The notes under the pieces are model-generated. The model saw nothing but the letters and a program-made list of their open reading frames with translations. It was not told the origin of the DNA and searched no databases. A stretch of DNA of 5,552 nucleotides from Desulfobacteraceae bacterium UBA5852 (GTDB taxonomy: Bacteria; Desulfobacterota; Desulfobacteria; Desulfobacterales; UBA5852), in NCBI GenBank assembly GCA_002432195.1, contig DJGG01000184.1:1-5552 (forward strand), read 5' to 3'. A program made the position numbers and the translations under genes. Positions 1 to 5,552 of the stretch are shown here, piece after piece (position 1 is the stretch's first letter; every line of letters begins with the position of its first letter).

Positions 1-1254
1 GCCGGCCGCAGGCGCCGCGCCCTGGGCCTGTGGCTGGTCGCGGCGCTGGCGCTTTGCGGGGCGTTCCCGGCAGCGGCCGACAGCGACGCCGGCACCCGCG
101 CCCCGACCCCGGAGGTGGCCGCGGGGCTGTCCGCCTGGTTTGACCTGGTGGAAACCGGAGCGGAGGCGCCGTTCGACCAGGGGCTGGCCGCCGCGGTCGT
201 GGACTTCGTGAGTTCCCCCAAGACGGACGAGGCCCGGCGCGCGGCCCTTGAGCTGAATGCGCTGCAACCGCTGGTCTACTACGAATTCGACCTGCGCCAC
301 GGGTTTGATCGGATCCTGGGGTATGCCTACGACCCGGGGATTCCTCCCCACATCCTTTCCCTTTCGTCCATCCGGTTTTCCTACTGGAAGGGCCGCGACG
401 GGGGCGCACGCCCCGTCCCTCCACTGGCCGTGCCCGCGGCCGATGCCGCCCGGCCCTCCATCCGGCATGGGGTGGAGCACGAGGTCATCACGCCGGACCT
501 GTTCTCCGGAGCCTACTATGCCTACGACCTCCAGCGCAGCCTGGTGGTCTACCGTCACGCAGGCCGCCGGGTGCTGATATCTCTGTCGCGCCAGAAGGAC
601 ACCTCCAGCGTGGGCCGGCGGGGCTTCGTCCTTGGCCGGGATGCCGACTGGAACTACCTGTACACCCCCCAGGAGGGGCTCACCCTGCCCGGCTTGGGAT
701 GGGTGGACTCTTTCATGTACGGCTCCTTCGCGGCCATCGTGTATGTGGAAACCGGACCGGATACCGTGCGCTGCGCGGTGTTCAAGTGGCTGCAGGCCGG
801 CTGGAAGGGCCTCAACATGGTCAAGGCGGAGCACATCCTGGCGGGTCTGGAGCGCTATGCCGGCACCGTCCGGGAGATCCTGGACAACCCGCGCATGCCG
901 CCTCCTGCCGTCATCCGGGAGGTGGTGGCGCGGATCGCAAGCCTGGGCGACGATCAGCTGCGCCGGGGCAATCGGGCCTATCTGATGGCCCTTCACCGGG
1001 CTCACGGCGAAGCGGAGGATTTCCCGCGCAAGTGGTTCGAGGAGGCGGTGATCGACGGCACCTACATCGACACCCTCAACCGCCCGGAGATGGAGGCCGC
1101 GTTCTTTCTGGCGTACATGAAAGACGCTCTGGGCAAGGCCTCCCCCTTGGGGCTCGAGGGTATGCTGGCCGCCGCCCGCGGCACCGGCGCGGCGGTGGCC
1201 GCCTTAAGGGGAGGAGCGCCGTTGCGCGCGGCGTCCCGGAGGGGCGCGCCATGA
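1..1254 (+). CDS. Exported protein of unknown function (5' end outside the window)
   Basis: The frame is open from base 1, so the true start lies upstream. The GTG at 115 would cut off an evident signal peptide and is not the start. The 417 visible codons begin with a basic run (RRRR, residues 3-6), a hydrophobic core (about residues 7-22) and an AAA-D site (cleavage near residue 26), a Sec-type signal. The arginines could also belong to a Tat motif that is cut off. The cysteine at residue 19 follows LAL, which is not a normal lipobox. The mature protein is probably periplasmic. Its middle is rich in Tyr/Trp and looks beta-structured (for example DADWNYLYT and GLGWVDSFMY, about residues 215-242). 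The C-terminal part is helical and ends in an Ala/Arg/Gly-rich tail. I recognise no catalytic motif or named domain, though similar uncharacterised proteins may occur in deltaproteobacteria. The stop overlaps the next gene by ATGA, so the two are probably cotranscribed. Confidence 0.85.
   Translation, partial: AGRRRRALGLWLVAALALCGAFPAAADSDAGTRAPTPEVAAGLSAWFDLVETGAEAPFDQGLAAAVVDFVSSPKTDEARRAALELNALQPLVYYEFDLRHGFDRILGYAYDPGIPPHILSLSSIRFSYWKGRDGGARPVPPLAVPAADAARPSIRHGVEHEVITPDLFSGAYYAYDLQRSLVVYRHAGRRVLISLSRQKDTSSVGRRGFVLGRDADWNYLYTPQEGLTLPGLGWVDSFMYGSFAAIVYVETGPDTVRCAVFKWLQAGWKGLNMVKAEHILAGLERYAGTVREILDNPRMPPPAVIREVVARIASLGDDQLRRGNRAYLMALHRAHGEAEDFPRKWFEEAVIDGTYIDTLNRPEMEAAFFLAYMKDALGKASPLGLEGMLAAARGTGAAVAALRGGAPLRAASRRGAP
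1238..1244 (+). promoter_or_regulatory. Ribosome binding site for the YkgJ-type gene
   Basis: GGAGGGG lies six bases before the ATG at 1251, inside the last codons of the upstream gene. It decides the start of the second gene: the same frame is open as far back as 699, but that upstream part is a shadow of gene 1. Confidence 0.75.
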
Positions 1255-1946
1255 CCCCGGACCTGGCCGCGCGGGTGGCCCTGCTGGATCGGCTTTACAC
1301 CCGCTACGACGGCTTTCTGGCCGGAATCGACGGCCTGGCCTGCCGCGAGGGGTGCGCCGCCTGCTGCACGGCGGACGTGGTGCTCACCAGCCTGGAGGCC
1401 CACGCCCTGATCACCCGGCTGGGGCCCGCGCAACGCGAGGGCCTGGAGGCCGCCCTTGCCCGGGGATCCACGGCAGAAGGGTTCCAGCCGCGGGTGACCA
1501 CCAACGGGTTGGCCGACTGCTGCGCCCGGGGGGAGGCGCCGCCGCCGGAGACGGCCCCCCAAGGCACCGGGCGCTGCCTCCTGCTGCGGGACGAGCGCTG
1601 TCCAGCCTACGCCCTGCGACCCTTCGGCTGCCGGTGCTTCGTCTCCCGGCGCACCTGCCGGACCACGGGGTGCGCCGAGGTGGACGACGTGGTGTTGACC
1701 GTCAACACGGTGTTCCTCCAGGTGCTGGAGCATCTGGACCGGCCCGGCTGCCAGGGCAATTTTGCCACGCTGCTGGCCCTGATGAGCCGGCCCGGGCCCG
1801 CGGCCGCCTACGCTGCGGGTCACCTGGACGGCCATGCCTGGGGGTTGTTGCCCAACCGCCCGTTGACGATCCTGATGGTACCGCCGGAGCACCGTGGGGC
1901 ATTGGCCCCTCTGCTGGGCGACTTGCGTCGCCTGCTGGCCGGCTAG
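1251..1946 (+). CDS. YkgJ-family zinc/iron-chelating domain protein
   Basis: This is a 231-residue cytoplasmic protein with no signal peptide or membrane segment. Residues 31-39 read CREGCAACC, a C-x3-C-x2-CC form of the cysteine cluster that defines the putative metal-chelating YkgJ/CxxCxxCC family (formerly UPF0153). A second cluster follows at C109, C117, C127 and C129, with the family-like pattern C-x7-C-x-AY-x2-RP-x2-C-x-C. Further cysteines stand at 90, 91, 136, 141 and 167, giving 13 in all. The family is thought to bind zinc or iron, possibly as an Fe-S cluster, but its reaction is not firmly known. The C-terminal third (about 145-231) is helical, without recognised motifs. The ATG overlaps the upstream stop by ATGA and has a strong ribosome binding site, so expression is probably coupled to the exported protein. 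The family call is firm; the specific role is open. Confidence 0.85.
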   Translation: MTPDLAARVALLDRLYTRYDGFLAGIDGLACREGCAACCTADVVLTSLEAHALITRLGPAQREGLEAALARGSTAEGFQPRVTTNGLADCCARGEAPPPETAPQGTGRCLLLRDERCPAYALRPFGCRCFVSRRTCRTTGCAEVDDVVLTVNTVFLQVLEHLDRPGCQGNFATLLALMSRPGPAAAYAAGHLDGHAWGLLPNRPLTILMVPPEHRGALAPLLGDLRRLLAG

Positions 1947-1970
1947 CCGTCTGTGGATCTTCTGGCCCTC

Positions 1971-2010
1971 AAGCCGAAGTCTCCCGCCGCCGGCGGGATG
2001 GCTTCATTGT
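1971..2010. terminator. Possible bidirectional terminator between convergent genes
   Basis: The 88-base gap between the convergent genes contains the inverted repeat TCCCGCCG-C-CGGCGGGA at 1982-1998, which can fold as a 6-bp GC stem with a 5-base loop. It is framed by AAGCC (1971-1975) and GGCTT (2000-2004), which could extend the stem across an asymmetric bulge. On the plus strand a weakly T-rich stretch (TTCATTGTT) follows. There is no clear U-tract on the minus strand. Position and symmetry suit termination of both genes, but the missing U-run makes the call tentative. Confidence 0.4.
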
Positions 2011-2034
2011 TCCCATCCGGCCGCGCCCTGCCAT

Positions 2035-2904
2035 TCATACCGACGCATGCTCATCCACGGCTGGATAGAGGTTGAAGAGGCGGGTGGCATTGCCTCCGCA
2101 GATCGCGGCCTGCTCTTCCGGCGTGAGGGTGCTCCGGCGGATTTCATCCAGGTAGCGGCCGGGGCGCAGGAGCGGATAGTCGCTGCCCAGGAGGATGCGG
2201 TGGGCGCCGGCGGTGTCGGCGGCCACCCGCCAGATGCGGGTATCGTAGAGATACGGCGAGGCGGCTGTGTCGAAGTAAACATTGGCCAGGACCTCCCCGG
2301 CCTCCTTGCGCAGCAGGTGATAGAACAACAGCCCCCCGCCCCAATGGGCCAGCACGATGCGGTTGTCGCGGAATTGCCGGGCCAGGCCGTAGAGCTCCGC
2401 CAGGGTGTTGGGGGTTTTCCCGGGATACGCGTGGCCGACAGGCTCGTTGCTGTGGAGCAGCACCGGGAGGCCCGCCGTGCGGCAGACCTCCATAATTGGT
2501 GCGAGGCGCGCGGTTTCGTCGGCGCCCCAGCCGGATCCGTAGCAGGCCAGCTCCCCGATGCCTGCCAGGCCGGCGGCGAGGCAGCGCCGGGCCTCGTCGG
2601 CCGCCCCGGGGTGATGGATGTCGAAGCATCCCAGGCCGGTCAGGCGGCGGGGATGGCGCTGGGCGGCCTCCAGGATGTAGTCGTTGTGCCGGCGGAAGCG
2701 CTCCGCCGAGCACCAGGGAAATCCGAAAACCACGGCCCGGTCCACCCCGTCCCGATCCATGGCCGCGAGCAGTTCCTCCGGCCCCACCAGGGATGCCTTG
2801 GGGGAGGCGTAGAGCATTTCGAAGGCCGGTTCCCCCTGGAACCAGGCCTGGCGGTCCTTGCGGACCTCGGGGGGGAAGAGGTGGACATGGCTGTCGATGA
2901 TCAT
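2035..2904 (-). CDS. Amidohydrolase family protein (ACMSD-like TIM-barrel metal hydrolase)
   Basis: This is a 289-residue soluble protein with the full motif order of the amidohydrolase-2 (ACMSD-like) family. It has an N-terminal metal-binding HxH in DSHVHLF (H6, H8), then GIGEL with E118, H151 in LLHSNEP, H187 in LAHWGGG, and the aspartate D242 in LLGSDYP. The typical C-terminal GNATRLFNL follows at 271-279. In characterised relatives the histidines and the aspartate hold a divalent metal, usually zinc, that activates water for hydrolysis or acts in decarboxylation. The substrate cannot be read from the sequence. The length is normal for the family and no key residue is missing. The ATG is supported by GGGAGG (2910-2915), five bases upstream, and the family normally begins this close to HxH. 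The gene stands alone on the minus strand, convergent with the YkgJ-type gene and divergent from trmL, so context does not suggest a pathway. Confidence 0.9.
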   Translation of the reverse strand: MIIDSHVHLFPPEVRKDRQAWFQGEPAFEMLYASPKASLVGPEELLAAMDRDGVDRAVVFGFPWCSAERFRRHNDYILEAAQRHPRRLTGLGCFDIHHPGAADEARRCLAAGLAGIGELACYGSGWGADETARLAPIMEVCRTAGLPVLLHSNEPVGHAYPGKTPNTLAELYGLARQFRDNRIVLAHWGGGLLFYHLLRKEAGEVLANVYFDTAASPYLYDTRIWRVAADTAGAHRILLGSDYPLLRPGRYLDEIRRSTLTPEEQAAICGGNATRLFNLYPAVDEHASV

Positions 2905-2934
2905 GGAAGCCTCCCGTTGATGTGCGCGGCTTCC
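2905..2934 (-). promoter_or_regulatory. Inverted repeat overlapping the amidohydrolase ribosome binding site
   Basis: In the minus-strand transcript GGAAGCC (2934-2928) can pair with GGCTTCC (2911-2905) as a perfect 7-bp stem with a 16-base loop. The 3' arm ends directly before the ATG, and the Shine-Dalgarno GGGAGG (2910-2915) runs from the loop into the stem. Such a hairpin could limit ribosome access. The repeat is seen directly; a regulatory role is inference. Confidence 0.3.
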
Positions 2935-2937
2935 CTG

Positions 2938-2965
2938 TTTAGAGCCAAGCCTCCGGGGAAGTCAA
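2938..2965 (-). promoter_or_regulatory. Candidate sigma-70 promoter for the amidohydrolase
   Basis: On the minus strand TTGACT (2965-2960, five of six matches to the -35 consensus) is separated by 16 bases from TCTAAA (2943-2938, four of six matches to the -10 consensus). Transcription would start near 2931, giving a leader of about 27 bases. The match is fair and the position suits a divergent gap, but chance matches of this quality are common. Confidence 0.4.
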
Positions 2966-2980
2966 CCAACCCGAAACGTC

Positions 2981-2986
2981 GGGGGG
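2981..2986 (+). promoter_or_regulatory. Ribosome binding site for trmL
   Basis: A run of six G lies seven bases before the ATG at 2994. The next in-frame ATG, at 3015, has no spaced purine-rich site, so 2994 is preferred, although the family core begins only at about residue 16. Confidence 0.5.
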
Positions 2987-2993
2987 TGCGGGC

Positions 2994-3536
2994 ATGAACC
3001 CGGCGCCCGACGGAATGGCGGCCTGTCGCCCCGAGCGCCATGTGGTGCTGGTGGCCCCCGAGGTCCACTGGAACACCGGCAACATCGGACGCACCTGCCT
3101 GGGGGCCGGGGCGACCCTGCACCTGGTGCGCCCCTTGGGCTTTTCCCTGGGGAGCCGCGAAGTCAGACGTGCCGGGCTGGATTACTGGCCCCGGGTGTCC
3201 CTGCGGGTCTGGGACGCTTTCGAGGCCTTCGTGGGCGCCCTGTCCCCGGCCGCCCACGAGGTGGCTCTTTTCTCCAAATCCGCTCCGCGCCCCTTTTGGC
3301 AACTCCAGCCGGCCGCGCGCCTGTTCCTGGTTTTCGGATCGGAGACCGGCGGCCTGGCCCCGCAGGTGCTCCACCGGTTCCCCGACCGCCTCTTCCATAT
3401 CCCCATCTCCGCGGAGATCCGCAGCCTCAATCTGAGCACCGCCGTGGGCATTGCCCTATACGCGAGCCTGCGGGGCCTGCCCGACTGGCATGCCTGGCCA
3501 TCGGCGGCCGCGCCGCCGCCAGCGGACCCGGACTGA
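2994..3536 (+). CDS. trmL: tRNA (cytidine(34)-2'-O)-methyltransferase TrmL
   Basis: This SPOUT-class, SAM-dependent methyltransferase has 180 residues, compared with about 157 in Escherichia coli TrmL (YibK). All family signatures are present in order: PEVHWNTGNIGR (22-33), RAGLDY (59-64), the SAM-binding knot segment VFGSETGGL (113-121) and the IPI...RSLNLSTAV segment (136-151). In E. coli the enzyme, a homodimer, 2'-O-methylates the wobble nucleotide 34 of two leucine tRNAs, aiding codon reading; the same role is inferred here. The extra length is a short N-terminal extension (about 15 residues) and an Ala/Pro-rich tail from about residue 165, both outside the fold. The start at 2994 rests on the G-rich site upstream. 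The gene is divergent from the amidohydrolase and separated from clpB by 164 bases with a terminator-like hairpin, so it is probably monocistronic. Confusion with other SPOUT enzymes such as TrmH or TrmJ is unlikely given the small size and motif spacing. Confidence 0.92.
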   Translation: MNPAPDGMAACRPERHVVLVAPEVHWNTGNIGRTCLGAGATLHLVRPLGFSLGSREVRRAGLDYWPRVSLRVWDAFEAFVGALSPAAHEVALFSKSAPRPFWQLQPAARLFLVFGSETGGLAPQVLHRFPDRLFHIPISAEIRSLNLSTAVGIALYASLRGLPDWHAWPSAAAPPPADPD

Positions 3537-3547
3537 CGCGCTGAGAC

Positions 3548-3565
3548 CGCCCCCTCTCCGGGGCG
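3548..3565 (+). repeat. GC hairpin just after trmL
   Basis: CGCCCC and GGGGCG pair as a 6-bp stem with a 6-base loop, 11 bases after the trmL stop. No T-run follows, so it is more likely to stabilise the 3' end or assist termination than to be a complete intrinsic terminator. Confidence 0.3.
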
Positions 3566-3590
3566 CAACGGCGGCCATGGGGAATCGCTT

Positions 3591-3617
3591 CCCGTGGGCG
3601 GACACGGGTTTGACTTT
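3591..3617 (+). terminator. Probable intrinsic terminator of trmL
   Basis: CCCGTG (3591-3596) and CACGGG (3603-3608) form a perfect 6-bp stem with a 6-base loop, followed at once by TTTGACTTT (3609-3617), a broken T-tract. A competing smaller hairpin, GGGAA/TTCCC (3580-3593), shares its last three bases with this stem. The arrangement separates trmL transcription from clpB. The interrupted T-run keeps confidence moderate. Confidence 0.5.
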
Positions 3618-3640
3618 GCCGGGCGTGTGCTTAAGTTTAC
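3609..3640 (+). promoter_or_regulatory. Candidate clpB promoter region
   Basis: TTGACT (3610-3615) resembles a -35 box, and TTAAGT (3631-3636) preceded by TGC could be an extended -10 at a short 15-base spacing. The sequence from about 3631 to 3685 is markedly AT-rich against its surroundings, as promoter regions often are. I see no CIRCE operator and no good sigma-32 pair (CTTGAA with CCCCATNT), so heat-shock control cannot be read from the sequence. The exact promoter is uncertain. Confidence 0.3.
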
Positions 3641-3691
3641 ACCAAAAAATTGAGCTAAAACAGGAACTAATCCACTTTTTCCTCAGTTCGC

Positions 3692-3696
3692 GGAGG
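3692..3696 (+). promoter_or_regulatory. Ribosome binding site for clpB
   Basis: GGAGG lies four bases before the ATG at 3701. The spacing is slightly short but usable. The encoded N-terminus (MRFDKFT) aligns with the usual ClpB start, so this start is secure. Confidence 0.7.
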
Positions 3697-3700
3697 CGAC

Positions 3701-5552
3701 ATGCGTTTCGACAAGTTCACCATCAAGTCCCAGGAATTGGTTCAAAGTGCCCAAAGTCTGGCATCGCGCCACGGCAACCAGCAGATTGAACCCCTGCACC
3801 TTCTGGCGGCCATGCTGGAGGAGAAGGACGGGGTGGCCCGTACCATCCTGCGCAAGCTGGGCGTGGCCCTGGAAGCCCTGGGCCGCGATACGGCGCAGGC
3901 CGTGGAGCGCCTGCCCAAGATCAGCGGAGCCCTCGAGACCTTCATCGCGCCCAAACTCAAGGCGGTTCTGGAAGCCGGCTTCAACGAAGCTTCCCAGATG
4001 CGCGACGAGTACGTCAGCGTGGAACACCTGCTGCTGGCCCTCTGCGAACAAGGGGGGGAAGCGGCCACGCTGCTCGCCCGCCAGGGGGTCACCCGGGACG
4101 CGCTCCTGCGGGTGCTCCAGGAAATCCGCGGCCAGCAGCGCATCACGGACCCCAATCCGGAGGAGAAGTACCAGGCCCTGGAACGCTTCAGCCGGGATCT
4201 CACGGCCCTGGCGCGCCTGGGGAAGCTGGACCCGGTCATCGGCCGGGACGAGGAGATCCGACGCATCGTGCAGGTGCTCTCCCGGCGCACCAAGAACAAT
4301 CCCGTGCTCATCGGCGAGCCGGGGGTGGGCAAGACCGCCATTGTGGAGGGCCTGGCCCGGCGCATCGTGGAGGGCGATGTCCCCGAGATCCTGAAAAACC
4401 GGCGACTGCTGGCCCTCGACATGGGCGCCTTGATCGCCGGGGCCAAATACCGCGGCGAATTCGAGGACCGGCTCAAGGCGGTGCTGAAGGAGGTCGAGGG
4501 GGCCGAAGGGGAGGTGGTCCTGTTCATCGACGAGCTGCATACCCTCGTGGGCGCCGGGGCGGCCGAAGGGGCCATGGACGCCTCCAACATGCTCAAGCCG
4601 GCCCTGGCCCGCGGGACCCTGCGGTGCGTGGGGGCCACGACCATCAATGAATACCGCAAGCACATCGAGAAAGATGCGGCCCTGGAGCGCCGCTTCCAGC
4701 CCATCCTGGTGGTGGAGCCCACGGTGGAGGACACCATCTCCATCCTGCGCGGGCTCAAGGAAAAATACGAAGTGCACCACGGGGTGCGCATCAAGGACGC
4801 GGCCATCGTGGCGGCGGCCACCCTCTCCCACCGGTATATCGCCGACCGGTTCCTGCCGGACAAGGCCATCGACCTCATCGACGAGTGCGCCTCCAAGCTG
4901 CGCATCGAGATCGACAGCATGCCCACGGAGATCGACGAGATCCAGCGACGCATCACCCAGGCGGAGATCGAGCGCCAGGCCCTCAAGAAGGAAACCGATC
5001 CGGCCGCCCGGGAGCGCCTGCAGCGCCTGGAGGCGGACGTGGCCGACCTGGCCGCGAGCCTGGAGACCATGAAGGTGCACTGGCAGAGTGAAAAGCGCCT
5101 GATCCAGGGAATCCGGGAAATCAAGGAACGGCAGGAGCAGCTCAGCACGGAGGCCGACCAGGCCCAGCGCCAGGGGGACCTGGCGCGGGTGGCCGAGATC
5201 CGTTACGGCCGGCTCACCGAGCTCAACGGGCGCATGGAGGCCGTCCGCGGGCAATTGGCGGAGCTCCAGAAGGAGCGCAAGATGCTCAAGGAGGAGGTGG
5301 ACGACGAGGACATCGCCGAAGTGGTGTCCCGCTGGACCGGCATCCCGGTGGCCAGGATGCTCGAAGGGGAGCGGGACAAGTTGGTGCGCATGGAGGAGCG
5401 CCTGGCCGGCCGGGTGGTGGGCCAGTCCGAGGCCATTGCCGCGGTGGCCCACGCCGTGCGGCGGGCCCGTTCGGGGCTCCAGGACCCCAACCGCCCCATC
5501 GGCTCGTTTATTTTCATGGGCCCCACCGGGGTGGGCAAGACCGAGCTGGCCA
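3701..5552 (+). CDS. clpB: ATP-dependent protein disaggregase ClpB (3' end outside the window)
   Basis: The frame is open from 3701 to the last base, 617 of an expected 860 or so residues, with no frameshift. Order of domains: the Clp N-terminal repeat domain (about 1-145); NBD1 with Walker A GEPGVGKT (205-212, K211), pore-loop tyrosine Y250 in KYRGEFE, Walker B ending in D277-E278 and arginine fingers R330-R331; the long coiled-coil middle domain (about 403-525), charged and Gln/Glu-rich; the IAEVVSRWTGIPV junction (538-550); and NBD2 with Walker A GPTGVGKT (607-614, K613). The middle domain is of full ClpB length, which rules out ClpA and ClpC. Known ClpB is a cytoplasmic hexamer that threads aggregated proteins through its pore together with DnaK/DnaJ/GrpE and lets them refold. 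All catalytic residues that fall inside the window are intact. It appears to be transcribed alone from the gap after trmL. Confidence 0.97.
   Translation, partial: MRFDKFTIKSQELVQSAQSLASRHGNQQIEPLHLLAAMLEEKDGVARTILRKLGVALEALGRDTAQAVERLPKISGALETFIAPKLKAVLEAGFNEASQMRDEYVSVEHLLLALCEQGGEAATLLARQGVTRDALLRVLQEIRGQQRITDPNPEEKYQALERFSRDLTALARLGKLDPVIGRDEEIRRIVQVLSRRTKNNPVLIGEPGVGKTAIVEGLARRIVEGDVPEILKNRRLLALDMGALIAGAKYRGEFEDRLKAVLKEVEGAEGEVVLFIDELHTLVGAGAAEGAMDASNMLKPALARGTLRCVGATTINEYRKHIEKDAALERRFQPILVVEPTVEDTISILRGLKEKYEVHHGVRIKDAAIVAAATLSHRYIADRFLPDKAIDLIDECASKLRIEIDSMPTEIDEIQRRITQAEIERQALKKETDPAARERLQRLEADVADLAASLETMKVHWQSEKRLIQGIREIKERQEQLSTEADQAQRQGDLARVAEIRYGRLTELNGRMEAVRGQLAELQKERKMLKEEVDDEDIAEVVSRWTGIPVARMLEGERDKLVRMEERLAGRVVGQSEAIAAVAHAVRRARSGLQDPNRPIGSFIFMGPTGVGKTELA

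Noticed and set aside
55..57. Lipoprotein cysteine in the signal peptide of the first gene
   Set aside because: The residues before it are LAL. Leu at -1 does not fit the lipobox, whereas AAA-D gives a good signal peptidase I site.
115..117. GTG as the start of the first gene
   Set aside because: The frame continues upstream to base 1 and encodes a signal peptide there, so a start at 115 would remove the export signal.
1062..1892. A 276-codon minus-strand open frame opposite genes 1 and 2
   Set aside because: It is a shadow of the real genes, spans their junction, and has a Gly/Ala/Pro/Gln-rich translation without recognisable motifs.
1894..2997. A 367-codon plus-strand open frame across the amidohydrolase region
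   Set aside because: The opposite strand carries a clean amidohydrolase with all metal ligands and a ribosome binding site. The plus-strand frame also runs across the 3' end of the YkgJ-type gene and its product is compositionally odd.
2901..3398. A 165-codon minus-strand open frame opposite trmL
   Set aside because: TrmL on the plus strand carries every expected family motif. The antisense product has none.
4112..4114. In-frame GTG as an internal start for a short ClpB lacking the N domain, as known in E. coli
   Set aside because: No well-placed Shine-Dalgarno precedes it and it does not sit at the position used in E. coli, so the sequence gives no real support.
3683..5452. A 589-codon open frame on the minus strand opposite clpB, and a 468-codon one in another frame
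   Set aside because: The plus strand encodes ClpB without interruption, with every family motif. In GC-rich genes with G/C at third positions the antisense strand rarely has stop codons, and the antisense translations are low-complexity (His/Leu/Gly- or Arg/Ser-rich).

Overview
The window is a GC-rich stretch of bacterial chromosome holding five protein genes and three short intergenic gaps of 88 to 164 bases. I see no mobile element, CRISPR array, rRNA or tRNA. The strong G/C preference at third codon positions and the style of the proteins (a ClpB, a TrmL with an EVHWNTGN motif, a cysteine-rich YkgJ-type protein) suggest a free-living Gram-negative bacterium, perhaps of the Desulfobacterota/deltaproteobacterial type. 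That placement is an impression from protein style and was not computed.

Layout, left to right. (1) Positions 1-1254, plus strand: the 3' part of a gene for an exported protein of unknown function. It is open from the first base, and its signal peptide is visible at the window edge. (2) Positions 1251-1946, plus strand: a cysteine-rich zinc/iron-chelating protein of the YkgJ/CxxCxxCC type, overlapping gene 1 by ATGA and so probably translationally coupled to it. (3) Positions 2035-2904, minus strand: a metal-dependent amidohydrolase of the ACMSD-like family, convergent with gene 2. A GC-rich inverted repeat lies between the two. (4) Positions 2994-3536, plus strand: trmL, the tRNA wobble-nucleotide 2'-O-methyltransferase, divergent from gene 3 across 89 bases. 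(5) Positions 3701 to the window end, plus strand: clpB, the protein disaggregase, cut off just after its second Walker A motif. The gap before clpB carries a terminator-like hairpin followed by an AT-rich promoter-like stretch.

The genes are mostly housekeeping and do not form one pathway. Genes 1 and 2 look like a real two-gene unit. The amidohydrolase, trmL and clpB each seem to be transcribed separately. I found no convincing novel system. The points worth a second look are the unknown exported protein coupled to a metal-binding protein, the hairpin that could cover the amidohydrolase ribosome binding site, and the compact terminator/promoter arrangement ahead of clpB.
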